Assembly: GCA_019448385.1 (NCBI GenBank)
Contig: JAGTXO010000033.1
Location: 355,474 to 419,473, forward strand
DNA length: 64,000 bases
Direction of reading: 5' to 3'
DNA from: Diacronema lutheri
Lineage: Eukaryota; Haptophyta; Pavlovophyceae; Pavlovales; Pavlovaceae
The notes beneath the pieces were generated by a model. It ran no database searches. It was not told where the DNA came from and saw only the letters and a list, made by a program, of their open reading frames with translations. A program made the position numbers and the translations under genes. Shown here in pieces: positions 1 through 9,821 of this stretch (position 1 is its first letter; each line of letters begins with the position of its first letter).

Positions 1-2150
1 GCCCAGATCGTCCGCATGGCACGCCACGGTTGCGCGAGTGGGGGCAAGGGGCCGGACGGAAGACACGTCCCGTCCGTGGCGCACGAGGGCGACGGCGCGT
101 ACGGAGTGCAGTGCCAACCCACGAGATGCGTCGAACGCGCCGCACATACAGCAACACGACCGGCTGGCTCAGTCGCAGGGCGAAGTGTGCGCCCTCGACG
201 CTCGCCACGCGGCACCCACGCTCTTGTGTGGAGGCAGGACAAGCTGGGAGAGGAAAGCTGAACATCGCCTACACGACGGCAGGGCTCAGACGCGCTCGTT
301 GAAAACCTGCGCCGAGACGAGTGGCGCGCGAGCGTCGAGCGTCGCTGATGCACCCGCATGCGCGGCGAGCGCGCCCCCGCAGTTGAGCAGCCGCTGCGCC
401 TCCGAGCAGCCGCACTCGAGCTGCGCGCGTAGCCCGGCGCGCAGCACTCCGGCAGGTGGGCAGACGCGTGCGCTGGGCTGCGCGCGCTCGCGCGCGGCGC
501 TCATCGCCGCGCGACCGTAGTAGGTGCGCAAGTCGACAACTTCGTGCATCCCAAACTGCCAGAGCCACGGATACTGCAGCGTGTCGTAGCCCGCGCGCCG
601 CGCTTCGTTGATCGCAATCTGCTGGCGCGCGTGGCTCGGCCATGTCTTGTTGACGACGAGCGTCCGGCCGACGTTGAGCCACACGCCCGAGCCGCGGACG
701 GCGTAGTACCACGTGCCGCCAAAGCGCATGCGGCCGTGCACAGCGTAGCCATGCGCGTGCCCCTCTTCCCCTTCGTACGGGTTGCGCACGCGCAGCACCT
801 CGATCCACGTGTTCTCGGGCGCGGGCGCGGGCGCGCCTCGCGCACGCACAAAGAAGCCGTACGGCTCGTGCGCCTGCATGCCGTCGGTCCAGTTGGCGCC
901 CATGAAGCCAGCGCCCATGGGCACGTCCTCCAAAAGCGAGACAATCCGCGGCGTGTCGCGCGTCGGCGCGTCAGGCGGCAGGTGCGCGCAGTGCACGGGC
1001 GGGCGCGACCTTGCGAGCGCCGCGCGCGCTCTGGGAGTGACCGCAAACGCGTCGAACGGGTCGAAGGGCAGCGGGCCGGGCGAGCAGCGGTACACCCATT
1101 CGAGCGAACCGAGCATGTCGCGCGCGAGCTCGTTGCTGAGCGTCGGCTCGCTGTACACGGCGGCGAGATAGGCACGCCACCGGTCGAGCGTACCCTCCTC
1201 GCTCGCGCGCGTGACCGGCTCGACGGGCGTGGGCGCGGGCGCGGGCGCCGGCAGTACGCCCGCCTTGGCGCACGCGACGAGCGAGGGCAAAAGAAGATGA
1301 ATAGTGAGGGTGGCGGCGCAACGCAGCGCCGAACGGCGCGCGGGGGCCATCGGCTCGAGGAGCGCACGGTGTCGCCGGTCGGCCCGGCCGAGGCGGGTCC
1401 GAACGTGTTTTTCGCGCGCGATAGAATGGCCGGAACGGGCCGGCCGGACGGGCATGGGAAACGTTGAGCCTAGCGCGATGGCGCGGCCCTTCTTTCGCGC
1501 GCGCTTTCCTCCGGAGCCGAGCGGCCATTTTGCGATCCGCCTGTGTGCGGGCCTTCTTGCGCGGCAGGATTTTCCTCGGTTTCCCAGCGCAAACAAACAC
1601 AGTGCGGGGCCGACGGGGGGCCACCATAAGTCGCGAGTTAGAGGGAAGGACGACTCGCGCGCGGCTCGCTCTCGACGGATTCGAGCCCGGGCATGGCCGC
1701 AATGAGCAGAACAGGCCTTGCATGCGGGGCGCACGCCGTCACGCGCGCGCGCGTTGCGTAGTGGCCGTGCGCTGCGCTGTGAGTCTCAACGTCCTCGTCA
1801 CTGCGCGCACTGCGTCCCACCCGCTGGCCGGCATCGACGGGTTTGGCACGCACAAGTTGCGCAAAGGGACACGTTGTCGCCGGCCGGCCCGGCGGAGGCG
1901 GGTGGCGATCATGCTTTTGACGCGCGAGGAACGGTCGGAACGGGCCGAACGGGCATGAGCACGAATGCATGTGCCGCGGGCCTTCTCGCGCGCGTCTTCC
2001 AGAAAACATGGGAATAGCGCGAATCGCGTGGCCCTTCTTACGCGCGCGCTCTTCTTCAGAGCCGAGCGGCCATTTTGCAATCCGCCTGTGTGCGGGCCTT
2101 CTTGCGCGGCAGGATTTTCCTCGGTTTCCCAGCGCAAACACAGTGCGGGG
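1..2150. repeat. Left arm of a ~2.15-kb inverted duplication
   Basis: This stretch is the near-identical reverse complement of 13262-15420. Base 1 pairs with about 15420, and the match runs to about 2150/13262 with scattered substitutions and a few small indels. It carries the secreted-protein gene at 286-1350 and one 540-bp repeat unit. The arm may continue to the left of the window. The two arms enclose about 11 kb containing WDR6, its divergent neighbour and the dehydrogenase gene. High similarity in non-coding parts suggests a recent event or ongoing gene conversion. Confidence 0.9.
286..1350 (-). CDS. Secreted hypothetical protein, duplicated copy A (354 aa)
   Basis: I do not recognise a family. 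The chosen ATG (1350) is followed by a short basic stretch and a hydrophobic run ending in LLLPSLVACAKAG, which reads as a signal peptide. The open frame extends upstream to 1734, but that part is repeat DNA with no protein-like character. The mature part contains conserved-looking tryptophan/tyrosine-rich blocks (FMGANWTDGMQAHEPYGFF, GGTWYYAVRGSGVWLNVG) and a C-terminal cysteine cluster (ECGCSEAQRLLNC). A second copy lies on the opposite strand at 14074-15135. Most differences between the copies are substitutions that keep the frame, plus a two-residue length change in an Ala-Pro stretch. Both copies stay open, which suggests both are, or were recently, functional. The role is unknown; export from the cell is inferred from the signal peptide. 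Confidence 0.6.
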   Translation of the reverse strand: MAPARRSALRCAATLTIHLLLPSLVACAKAGVLPAPAPAPTPVEPVTRASEEGTLDRWRAYLAAVYSEPTLSNELARDMLGSLEWVYRCSPGPLPFDPFDAFAVTPRARAALARSRPPVHCAHLPPDAPTRDTPRIVSLLEDVPMGAGFMGANWTDGMQAHEPYGFFVRARGAPAPAPENTWIEVLRVRNPYEGEEGHAHGYAVHGRMRFGGTWYYAVRGSGVWLNVGRTLVVNKTWPSHARQQIAINEARRAGYDTLQYPWLWQFGMHEVVDLRTYYGRAAMSAARERAQPSARVCPPAGVLRAGLRAQLECGCSEAQRLLNCGGALAAHAGASATLDARAPLVSAQVFNERV

Positions 2151-2880
2151 CCGACGGGGGGCCACCATAACTCGCGAGTTAGAGGGAAGGACGACTCGCG
2201 CGCGGCTCGCTCTCGACGGATTCGAGCTCGGGCATGGCCGCCATGAGCAGAACAGGCCTCGGGTGCGGGGCGCACGCCGTCACGCGCGCGCGCGTTGCGC
2301 AGTGGCCGTGCGCTGCGCTGTGAGTCTCAACGTCCTCGTCACTGCGCGCACTGCGTCCCACCCGCTGGCCGGCATCGACGGGTTTGGCACGCACAAGTTG
2401 CGCAAAGGGACACGTTGTCGCCGGCTGGCCCGGCGGAGGCGGGTGGCGATCATGCTTTTGACGCGCGAAGGACGGCCGGAACGGGCCGGACAGCCATGAG
2501 CACGAATGCATGTGCTGCGGGCCTTCTCGCGCGCGATTTCCGGAAAACGTGGGACTAGCGCGAATCGCGTGGCCCTTCTTGCGCGCGCGCTTTTCTTCAG
2601 AGCCGAGCGGCCATTTTGCGATCCGCCTGTGTGCGGGCCTTCTTGTGCGGCAGGACTAACCTGGGTTTCCCAGCGCAAACACAGTGCGGGGCCGATGGGG
2701 CCCCAGTTTAACTCGCGAGTCAATTGGGTAGACGACGCGCGCGCGGCTCGCTCTCGACGGATTCGAGCTCGTGCATGGCCGCAATGGGCAGAACAGGCCT
2801 TGGGTGCGGGGCGCACGCACGCGCGCGCGCGCGCGTTGCGTGGCAACCGTGCGCCGCGCAGTGCTATGAGGCCTGTCTGT
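1622..2880. repeat. Tandem units of a 540-bp interspersed repeat
   Basis: A unit beginning near GCCACCATAA/CTCGCGAGTT recurs at about 1622, 2162 and 2702 with a period of about 540 bp, giving two full units and a partial one. Each unit contains the same landmarks: GAGTCTCAACGTCCTCGTC, an AGCACGAATGCATG block, and TTCCCAGCGCAAACACAGTG. Further copies lie at 13262-13800 and 19421-19680, with a decayed one at 15425-15640. I see no gene in it; short open frames are low-complexity Arg/Ala. It could be a non-autonomous mobile repeat or satellite-like unit. Confidence 0.8.
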
Positions 2881-2941
2881 GCCTCAGAGCCTCGGAGGCA
2901 CCGCCGAGGCAGTGCAGCGCAGACCCCTCGCCCGCCAAGCC

Positions 2942-5900
2942 TCAGTCATCAGAGTCGTAGCTGTTGAGCTCAAAGAGCTCGGTCCCTTCGCCCGCGACGA
3001 CGGCGAGGGTGCGCCCGGCGAGCTCGACCACGTCGAGGGCGTTCGCGTGCTGCACCGCCGTGTGCGCCTCGCGCCGGCGCTCGACGAGCCGTTGTGCGTG
3101 CGGCGCGCGTGCGTCCTGCAGAGCGTCGACGTGCTCGAGCTCGGCGATGATGTCCGCACAGCACTCCTCGATCGTGTCGGCCGGCCCGCGCGCCGGCGGC
3201 AGCCGTGCCCAGTGCACGGAGCGCACGTGCAGCAGCTGGTCCGGCCCGACGGACACGACGCGCGTGGTGCGTCCCCCGGCCGGTGTCCGGCTCAGCCAGA
3301 CCGCACGGACGGCCGCGCCGTGCGCGCGCGCGATGCGCGCGCCGCGCGCCACGCGCACGCGCACGGCATGTCGCGCCTGATCGGCCTCGAGCTCGAGCAG
3401 CGCGATCGCCTGGTCGTCGCCGCCGCAGCACACGCAAAGCGCCGACGCCGGTATTTTCGCGCCCACCACGTCCGACTCGGCAGCGACGGCGCGCTCGGCG
3501 CACGCGCCATGCGGCGCACAGCTCATGGAGTTCACGCCCATTGCGTGCACGCGCACGGCGAGGACGCAGCGCAGCTCGGCGCACGACGCGCGCGCGCCGG
3601 CGCGCGTGCCGGCGTACGCAGCGGCCGCCGCGGCGGCGGTCGCGTCAAAAGCGCGCAGCACGCCGTCCGTGCAGCCAACGAGGAGCAGGAGGATCGCGTG
3701 CGCGCCGGCCGCGCTCTCAGCGTCGTCCGCCACGGGCGCGGGGGCGGGCGCGGGGGCGGGCGCGGACGGCTCGCGCGCGGCGTGGCGCGTGCAAAGCGCG
3801 CCGAGCGCGAGGGCCAAGACGGGCCCGGCGCGCGGGCGCGCCTCGCACAGGGGCTCAAAGCCGTGCGCGTGCGCACCACCGTCTGCGCCATCGTCGTCGG
3901 CGGCGCGCGCGCCATGCGGCGCGCGCGCGCACAGTACGAGCAGACGCACGACACCGTCCGACCCGCCCGCTGCGACGAGCACGCCCGGATCGCGCGACGT
4001 GCCGCCCGCCGCGCTGCCCGTCGCGCTGGCCGACAGCGCCGGCGGCCCGAGCGGAGGCAGCGCGGCGAGCGGCACGGCCGCGAGCGACAGGCAGCGGCTC
4101 TCGGCGCGATTGCTCCGCGCGGCCGACTCCTCGCCGACGGCGCGCGCGACCTCGCCGGCTGAAACGGCCAGCCCGCGCGCGTCGGCGTCGTGCGCCGGCG
4201 GCGCGCGCTCCCAGCTCGCCTGCCAGGCGTGCAGCGCGTTGAGCCCTCCACCGCTCACGAGCAGCGCGCACGTGCCAAGCGCGGGCGGCGCGCCGACGGC
4301 GAGCAGCGCGCGCACGCCGCTCGCGTGCCCGAGCAGCGCGCTCGTGGCGGGTAGCAGCGCGACATGCTCACCGCGCTGCTCCGCTGCGCCTCTCGCTGCC
4401 GGTACCGCCGCATTTGAAAGGACGTGCTCGGAGAGAACGATGGCGCCGTCCTCCGCGCCCGTCGCGACGATCACGCGCGCCGCGCCGCTCGGCAGCGCGT
4501 CGCAGCCAACGAAGGCGGCCGCGTACACCTTGCGGCCATGCGAGCGCGGGCGCAGGGCGTGGTCGCACGCCACCGCGCTCCACGCGAGCGGGGCCTCGTC
4601 CCCGTCGGGGCGCGCGCGCGCGCGCTGCTCGCGTCCGCCGCCCGGTGCGCCGCCGCCGCGCTCGCCGCCGCCGCCCACGCCGCTTCTGCGGACGAGCAGC
4701 ACGGACGCGCCATCGGCGAGCGCGAGCTCGAGCGGCGCCTTGCCTGCGACGCAGCTCAGCGCGGGCGGCTCGCCCCCTGCGCTCGGCTCGAGCCGCAACG
4801 CGCGCGGCCGCCGAAAGCCGCCGATCGCGACCTTGGCGACAAGCGCGCCGCCGCCCAGCTCCCAGACGGCCACGGCGCCTTGCTCGAAGCAGAGCGCGAG
4901 GAGCCGCGGTGGCAGCGCGCCGCCGCCACTGCCGCCGTCCTCGCCGGCGCGCTCCGCGCCGCTCAGCACGAGCGCCTCGATGCCCGCGCATGGGCAGCGG
5001 AGCGTGCGGACCGCGCGCATCGCGCCCGGCGGCTGCGCGCCGCTGGCGGGCGCGCCATCGCTTTCGCAGATCGAGCGCACGTCGAAGGCGAGCACGCGCC
5101 CGTCCCACCCGGCGCTCACGAAGACGCCGTCGAGCGGCGCGCGCTCCGGCGCCGACGGCGCGCGACCGCGCGGCAGCGCGCGCGTCGCGGGCGCGCCGAG
5201 GCCGGCGAGTCCGCGCGCGTGCGCGGGCGCGCAGATCATCGTCGAGACGAAGTTGGCGCCGTGCGCGCGCGCGAGCGCCGCGTCGCGCCACGCGCCCGCC
5301 GCGCCGCCGTCGTCGGCTCCTCGCCATGACAATCCCACCGTGCCTCGGTTGCTGCCCCACGCGAACGCGTTACCGTCACACAATGGCAGCAGGCAGAACG
5401 GCCACTCGCCGCGCGCGCCGCACGCCACGCGGTGTAGGCGCACAGCGGACGCAGGCGCGCGAGCCGCCGCCTCGCCGCTGTCATCGTGCGCGCGCGCCGC
5501 CTCTATCTCGCCCGCGTGGGCGTCGCTGGTGAGCAGCCCGCCGCCGAGCGCGCGCACGGCCCATGCGCTCACGGCGCCCGCGCCCGCGCCCGCGCCCGCG
5601 CTTGCGGTGAGCACGATGTCGTGCGCGCCGGCGCGGCCAGCCAGCCACGCCAGCTGTGTGATGCGCCCATCGCCGCTCTGCCAGCGCGCGAGCTCGCGCG
5701 CGCCGCCGAGCGCGCGCCCCGCCGCACCGCACGACGAGTCGACCGCGCCCGTCGCGCTCTGCGCCGCGTTCGCGTCCTCGTCGCCTAGGGCGCGCGCGAG
5801 GTCGTCCGCGAGCCCCGCCTCGCCGCTCGGCAGCAGCAGCACGCTCACCGTGCCGTCGGCGCAGCCGCAGCCGAAGAGGATGGGGCTGGCGCCAGCCCGC

Positions 5901-7762
5901 ACCGGACCGTCCGATGCGTCCGGGCGCGCGGCAGCCGCAGCCGGAGCCACGCTCGCACGGTGCGTCGCATCGGGCGCGCGCGGCGCCCATGCGGGCGAGA
6001 GCATCGTGATGACGCGACCGCTCGCGCCGAGCAGCGGGCGGACGGCGGCGAATGGCCTGTCATCGGCGCTCGCATCGGCCGCGGACGGCCCGGTTGCCGT
6101 CGCGTCCTCCGCGCCGTCAGCGGGCGGCGGCACGAGCGCGGCGTGTAGGGCTCCGTCGGACGTGACGACGAGGAGGACGGAGCCGCGCGGCAGCAGTCGC
6201 ACGGCTCTGACGCCGCGCCCGCCCGACGCGCGGCGCTGTGTCAGCCCTGCCGGCTGCCCGCCCTCGTCCTCGCCCTCGTGCGTGCCCGTTTCAGCCCCCT
6301 GCCGCTGCGCGCGCCCCTGCGCCCGCTGCGGCGCGCCGGCCGAGCCGAGCTGTTGCGGCTCCACCGCGTCGACCTCACGTTGCGCGCGCGCGCGCATTGG
6401 TCCGGGCGCCGCTGGCAGCAGCAGCCGCTCTGCGCCGTCGCTCGCGGTCACCTCCCACGCGCGCGCGCCGCCTCTGCGCCCACCCGCGCCGGCCGCGCTC
6501 GCTCCGAGCGCGCCAGCTGGCGCGCGCGCGGGTGCGCCATCGAGGCGCCAGAGCCGGACGGACGCGTCCGCGCCGCCGGTCGCGCAAAAGACGGTCGCGC
6601 CGTGTTTGTCGTCGCCGTTGGCGGCCGCGCGCTCGCACGCGTGGCTCAACGCGAGCGCGCGCACGCCAGCGCCGACGTGCCCGGGTAGAGAGCACACGGC
6701 GGCATCGGCGCCGACCGCGCACACCCTGCCCACGCAGTCCTCGCCCGCGCTCACGACCGTCCGCCAGTCGACGAACGCGACGGCCCACGGCCGCGCGCGG
6801 TGCGCAAACCATGCCTGCACGGCGCTCACGCCCGCCGGCGCGTGCGCGCCAGCCGCCGCCCACTGCCAGATGACGACGCGCCGGTCGTCCGAAACGGTCG
6901 CAAGGCGCGCGCCGCTCGAATGCCACGCGCAGCCAAAGATGGCGCCGTCGTGCGCGCGCGGCAGCACGCAGAGCGTGCGCGCGCCCGCACCTGCGCGCGC
7001 GCGCGCGCCCATGCCCGCGCCCGCGCCCGCGCCAGCGCCAGCGCCAGCGCTCGCGCCCGTGGGCAGTGGCGCGTCCGCCGGCCGCGCGGGCGGCGCCCAG
7101 AAGACAAGAGACCCCATCACGCTGCCCGATGCGATCACGCGCTCGTGCCAGCCGCACAGGCCGTCGTCGCGCGCGCCGCCAGCACCGACCGCCGCGCCGA
7201 GCGGCTGCGACGCGATGCAAAACGCAGCCGCGCGAGCGCCGCCCTCGAGCGCGCAGCTCGCGACGAGCGCGGCGCACGGCGCGCCACTGCCGTCAGCGGC
7301 CGGGACGACGGCGTCGATGGTCCCGCCTAGCGCGACGCTCCAGAGCTCAAGCCGGTTGTTGATGAAGCCCACGCGAACAAGCGCGGACGCGCCGCGGGCC
7401 GTGCCGCCGTCCGCATCGGCGGGAGGCGCGTCGAGCGTCGCCTCGAGAATCCACGCCGGGCAGCGCGCGTGCCAGAGCGCGCGGACCGGCGCGTCGCGGC
7501 GCACGTGCATGAGCGCGAGCTCGCGCCCGCCCGAGACGAGCACCAGATGCCCGTCGTCGCGCGGGGCGGCGCACGCGTCGATGGCGTGGAGCCACGCCTC
7601 GCGCAGCACGGCCTTCGCGCAGACGAGCGATCCGTCGGCGGTGTCGTGGACGTGCAGCGCGCGCCCGACGCCGGCGAGGAGCAGCCGGCCGCCGCGCGCG
7701 CCCTCGGCGAAACGCAGCGAGCTCACCGGCCCGTTGAACGCTACGGAGCGCGGCGGCGCCAT
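2942..7762 (-). CDS. WDR6: WDR6-like WD40 protein (tRNA 2'-O-methylation cofactor), 1,606 aa
   Basis: A long WD40 protein with blades spread along its length, for example GARLATVSDDRRVVIWQ, VVSAGEDCVGRV, ATGGADASVRLWRLD and FVSAGWDGRVLAFDVR. The order of repeats resembles WDR6: an N-terminal GPVSSLRF/GVGRALHVHD blade, a SDDR-type blade followed by a SAGEDC-type blade, and a short C-terminal tail LAVVAGEGTELFEL. In yeast and humans WDR6 (Rtt10/Trm734) partners the Trm7/FTSJ1 methyltransferase to modify the wobble base of tRNA anticodons in the cytoplasm. I chose ATG 7762 because the protein-like sequence (MAPPRSVAFNGPVSSLRF) begins there. The frame stays open upstream to 9061 only because that DNA lacks stops, and it overlaps the divergent gene. 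The protein is longer than human WDR6 because of Ala/Gly/Pro-rich inserts between blades. No intron is required. Confidence 0.72.
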   Translation of the reverse strand: MAPPRSVAFNGPVSSLRFAEGARGGRLLLAGVGRALHVHDTADGSLVCAKAVLREAWLHAIDACAAPRDDGHLVLVSGGRELALMHVRRDAPVRALWHARCPAWILEATLDAPPADADGGTARGASALVRVGFINNRLELWSVALGGTIDAVVPAADGSGAPCAALVASCALEGGARAAAFCIASQPLGAAVGAGGARDDGLCGWHERVIASGSVMGSLVFWAPPARPADAPLPTGASAGAGAGAGAGAGMGARARAGAGARTLCVLPRAHDGAIFGCAWHSSGARLATVSDDRRVVIWQWAAAGAHAPAGVSAVQAWFAHRARPWAVAFVDWRTVVSAGEDCVGRVCAVGADAAVCSLPGHVGAGVRALALSHACERAAANGDDKHGATVFCATGGADASVRLWRLDGAPARAPAGALGASAAGAGGRRGGARAWEVTASDGAERLLLPAAPGPMRARAQREVDAVEPQQLGSAGAPQRAQGRAQRQGAETGTHEGEDEGGQPAGLTQRRASGGRGVRAVRLLPRGSVLLVVTSDGALHAALVPPPADGAEDATATGPSAADASADDRPFAAVRPLLGASGRVITMLSPAWAPRAPDATHRASVAPAAAAARPDASDGPVRAGASPILFGCGCADGTVSVLLLPSGEAGLADDLARALGDEDANAAQSATGAVDSSCGAAGRALGGARELARWQSGDGRITQLAWLAGRAGAHDIVLTASAGAGAGAGAVSAWAVRALGGGLLTSDAHAGEIEAARAHDDSGEAAARAPASAVRLHRVACGARGEWPFCLLPLCDGNAFAWGSNRGTVGLSWRGADDGGAAGAWRDAALARAHGANFVSTMICAPAHARGLAGLGAPATRALPRGRAPSAPERAPLDGVFVSAGWDGRVLAFDVRSICESDGAPASGAQPPGAMRAVRTLRCPCAGIEALVLSGAERAGEDGGSGGGALPPRLLALCFEQGAVAVWELGGGALVAKVAIGGFRRPRALRLEPSAGGEPPALSCVAGKAPLELALADGASVLLVRRSGVGGGGERGGGAPGGGREQRARARPDGDEAPLAWSAVACDHALRPRSHGRKVYAAAFVGCDALPSGAARVIVATGAEDGAIVLSEHVLSNAAVPAARGAAEQRGEHVALLPATSALLGHASGVRALLAVGAPPALGTCALLVSGGGLNALHAWQASWERAPPAHDADARGLAVSAGEVARAVGEESAARSNRAESRCLSLAAVPLAALPPLGPPALSASATGSAAGGTSRDPGVLVAAGGSDGVVRLLVLCARAPHGARAADDDGADGGAHAHGFEPLCEARPRAGPVLALALGALCTRHAAREPSAPAPAPAPAPVADDAESAAGAHAILLLLVGCTDGVLRAFDATAAAAAAAYAGTRAGARASCAELRCVLAVRVHAMGVNSMSCAPHGACAERAVAAESDVVGAKIPASALCVCCGGDDQAIALLELEADQARHAVRVRVARGARIARAHGAAVRAVWLSRTPAGGRTTRVVSVGPDQLLHVRSVHWARLPPARGPADTIEECCADIIAELEHVDALQDARAPHAQRLVERRREAHTAVQHANALDVVELAGRTLAVVAGEGTELFELNSYDSDD

Positions 7763-7829
7763 CGCGCGCGACGCTCCAGCGCGAAGCGCGCGAAGCGCAC
7801 GGTTTGAACGCGTTGGTGCCCCGGCCAGA
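7763..7829. promoter_or_regulatory. 67-bp bidirectional promoter region between two ATGs
   Basis: The start codons of WDR6 (minus) and the next gene (plus) are only 67 bp apart, so both transcripts must start from the same short interval or from within each other's 5' end. I see no TATA-like element. This is inference from gene layout. Confidence 0.4.
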
Positions 7830-9531
7830 ATGCTCGCGTCGCTGCCGCGCGCGCCGATCCTCGACCCGCGCGACTTTGTGCGGCCGGAGGTTGAGCGCCA
7901 GCCCGAGTTCCACCCGCAGCTCGCGCGCGCCATTGCCGACCTCGTCCACCGCCTCACGGCCCTCGCGCCGCCCGACGCGCCCGGCGCGTCGTCGGCCGAT
8001 CCGCCGTCCGTCGAGCAGCTCGGCGCGCTCGTCGCCGAGCTGCGCGCGCTGCTCGACGAGTTCGCGCCGAGCGTGCAGGTGGTGATGACGTCGTCAAGCC
8101 TCCTGCTCGCCGCGCTTCCGCTCGAGCGCGCGCGCGTGCCGCTCGGCACGCAGCTGCAGTGGGTGCACGCCCTGTGCGTGCCGCACCTCGTGGAGACGTC
8201 ATCGTTCCGCGAGGCCGAGGCGCACATCAATGGCGCGAAGCGCTTCCTCGAGGGGCAGCCGGCGCACGCGAACGGCGCAGTGGCGCAGCCCACTGCCGTC
8301 TGGTCTCGCGCTCTCGCGTGTGCGATGCTCCCCTTCTGGGCGCGCGCGCTGAGCGCCGCGTCCAAGCACGTTGGCGCGCAGCTTGCGATCACGACGCGCA
8401 ACCTGTGCACCGTGATCGCCGAGTGCGCGCAGCTGCGCAACGAGGGCGGCGGCGGTGGCGGCGGCACGGCGCCGTGCTTGGCCGGCGACGCGCTCTGCGC
8501 GCTCGTCGCGACCAACTCGCTCGTCGCAATCATCAGCCATTGGACGCGCGCTCTCCGCCGGCCGGCGGGCGCGCACGCGCACGGCGGCGACGAGGCGCAG
8601 TGGGCGCTCTCGCAGGCGCGGATGGGCTGGCAGGGCGAGCTGCTGCTCTCGGGCGTGCACGTTCTCCTCGAGCTGCTCCTGCCCGGCGCGAGCGCTGCGC
8701 CGGCCGCCGCCGGCGGTGCTGGCGGTGAGGGCGGCGCGCTCCTGCACGCTGCGGCAGTCGGCGTCGCGCTGCTGCTCGGCGGCTCGGCCGAGACGCTGCA
8801 CCAGCTCGAAGCAATGCGCGTCATGCGCGCGCACGCCGGCCGTCCGCTCGACCAGTACGCGCCGCCAGGCCTCGAGACGTCTGGCGCGTGCTTCTCGCAG
8901 CGCATCGTCCGTGCTGCGATCGCGTGCTCCTCGCCGGTGCGCGCCGCGCCGCGCCGCCTCGTCACAGCACCGCGCGCGCGCCGCACCCGTTCCCCTTCGC
9001 TTCGCCCCTCAACCCCCTTTGGACCCCGCCGCCCGGGACGGCCTGGCGCGCGCGCGCCCATTCCCCTTCGCTCCGCCCCTCAACCCCCGTTGAACCCTCA
9101 TCCGGGGCTTCCTTGCGCACCGCGCGCCGCGCCGCCGCGTGCAGGCGCAGCCGACGTGCGTGACCGACGCGGGCCTCGTCCTGCTGTGCGCGCTGCATGG
9201 CGACTTATGGGCGGCGCTGCTCGCGATCGTGCCGGCGGACGCGATGCGACTCGCGCGCGCGCTCGCCGACGTGCGCTGGCGGCGCGGCGCGGACGACGCG
9301 CCGGGCGGCCCGCAGCCGCTCGGCTCCTTCCACGCGATCGGCGAGCGGCTGCTGTACGGCTTCATGGAGCACGTGTGCGCGCTTCATCGACGCGCGTGCT
9401 GCGAGGGCGACGCGTCGTCCGCGCAGTTGCTGCTGCTCCCGCTCCTCACTGCGAGCGAGCTGCGCGAAGATGGCTTCGAGTGCGCCGCCGTCTTCTTCGC
9501 GACAGCGCACCGGCTCAGCCGTGACGCGTGA
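7830..9531 (+). CDS. Hypothetical protein, two exons (497 aa)
   Basis: Exon 1 is 7830-8936 and exon 2 is 9145-9531. The first frame degenerates into intron-like sequence after IVRAAIACSSP. A GT donor at 8937 and an AG ending at 9144 join the frames at a codon boundary, and exon 2 continues as AQPTCVTDAGLVLLCALHG. The 208-bp intron holds two copies of a pyrimidine-rich block (TTCCCCTTCGC...CCCCTCAACCCCC). The protein is mostly alpha-helical in character, with hydrophobic helices (LLLSGVHVLLELLLPG) and a Gly8 linker near residue 210. I recognise no family. It is divergent from WDR6 with a 67-bp gap, a layout often seen for co-expressed genes. The alternative acceptor after GCGCAG at 9150 would also keep frame. 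Confidence 0.6.
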
Positions 9532-9821
9532 GCTGCGGCGGGGCCTAGAGGACCGCCCCCGACGATCCGGCGCGCAGTGCGCGCTGAAGCATCGGGCGGG
9601 GGACCAAAGTCGCGATCGTGTCGAGCGTGCACGAGACAGGCGCCTAGCAAGGTCACTTGTTTCGTTCAAGCGGCCGAGTTGTTTGGCCCGCGCGATACTT
9701 TTTGGTCGCGCGCAAGAAGGCCCGCGAAAGGGTGCCAAGCCCTTACTTTTTTTACGCGGCCGTCCCATTCGGTCTCGTCGCCGCCCAACGCCGAGGCCGA
9801 CGGGCTCGGCGTCTGCACCGC

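Noticed and set aside
286-1734. 482-residue version of the secreted protein with a longer N-terminus
   Set aside because: The extra 128 residues are the 540-bp repeat read through in one frame. The signal peptide starts at the internal ATG used here.
3525-7829. Upstream extension of the unknown divergent gene on the plus strand to 3525
   Set aside because: This part is antisense to the WD40 repeats of WDR6 and has no protein-like features. The real start is ATG 7830.
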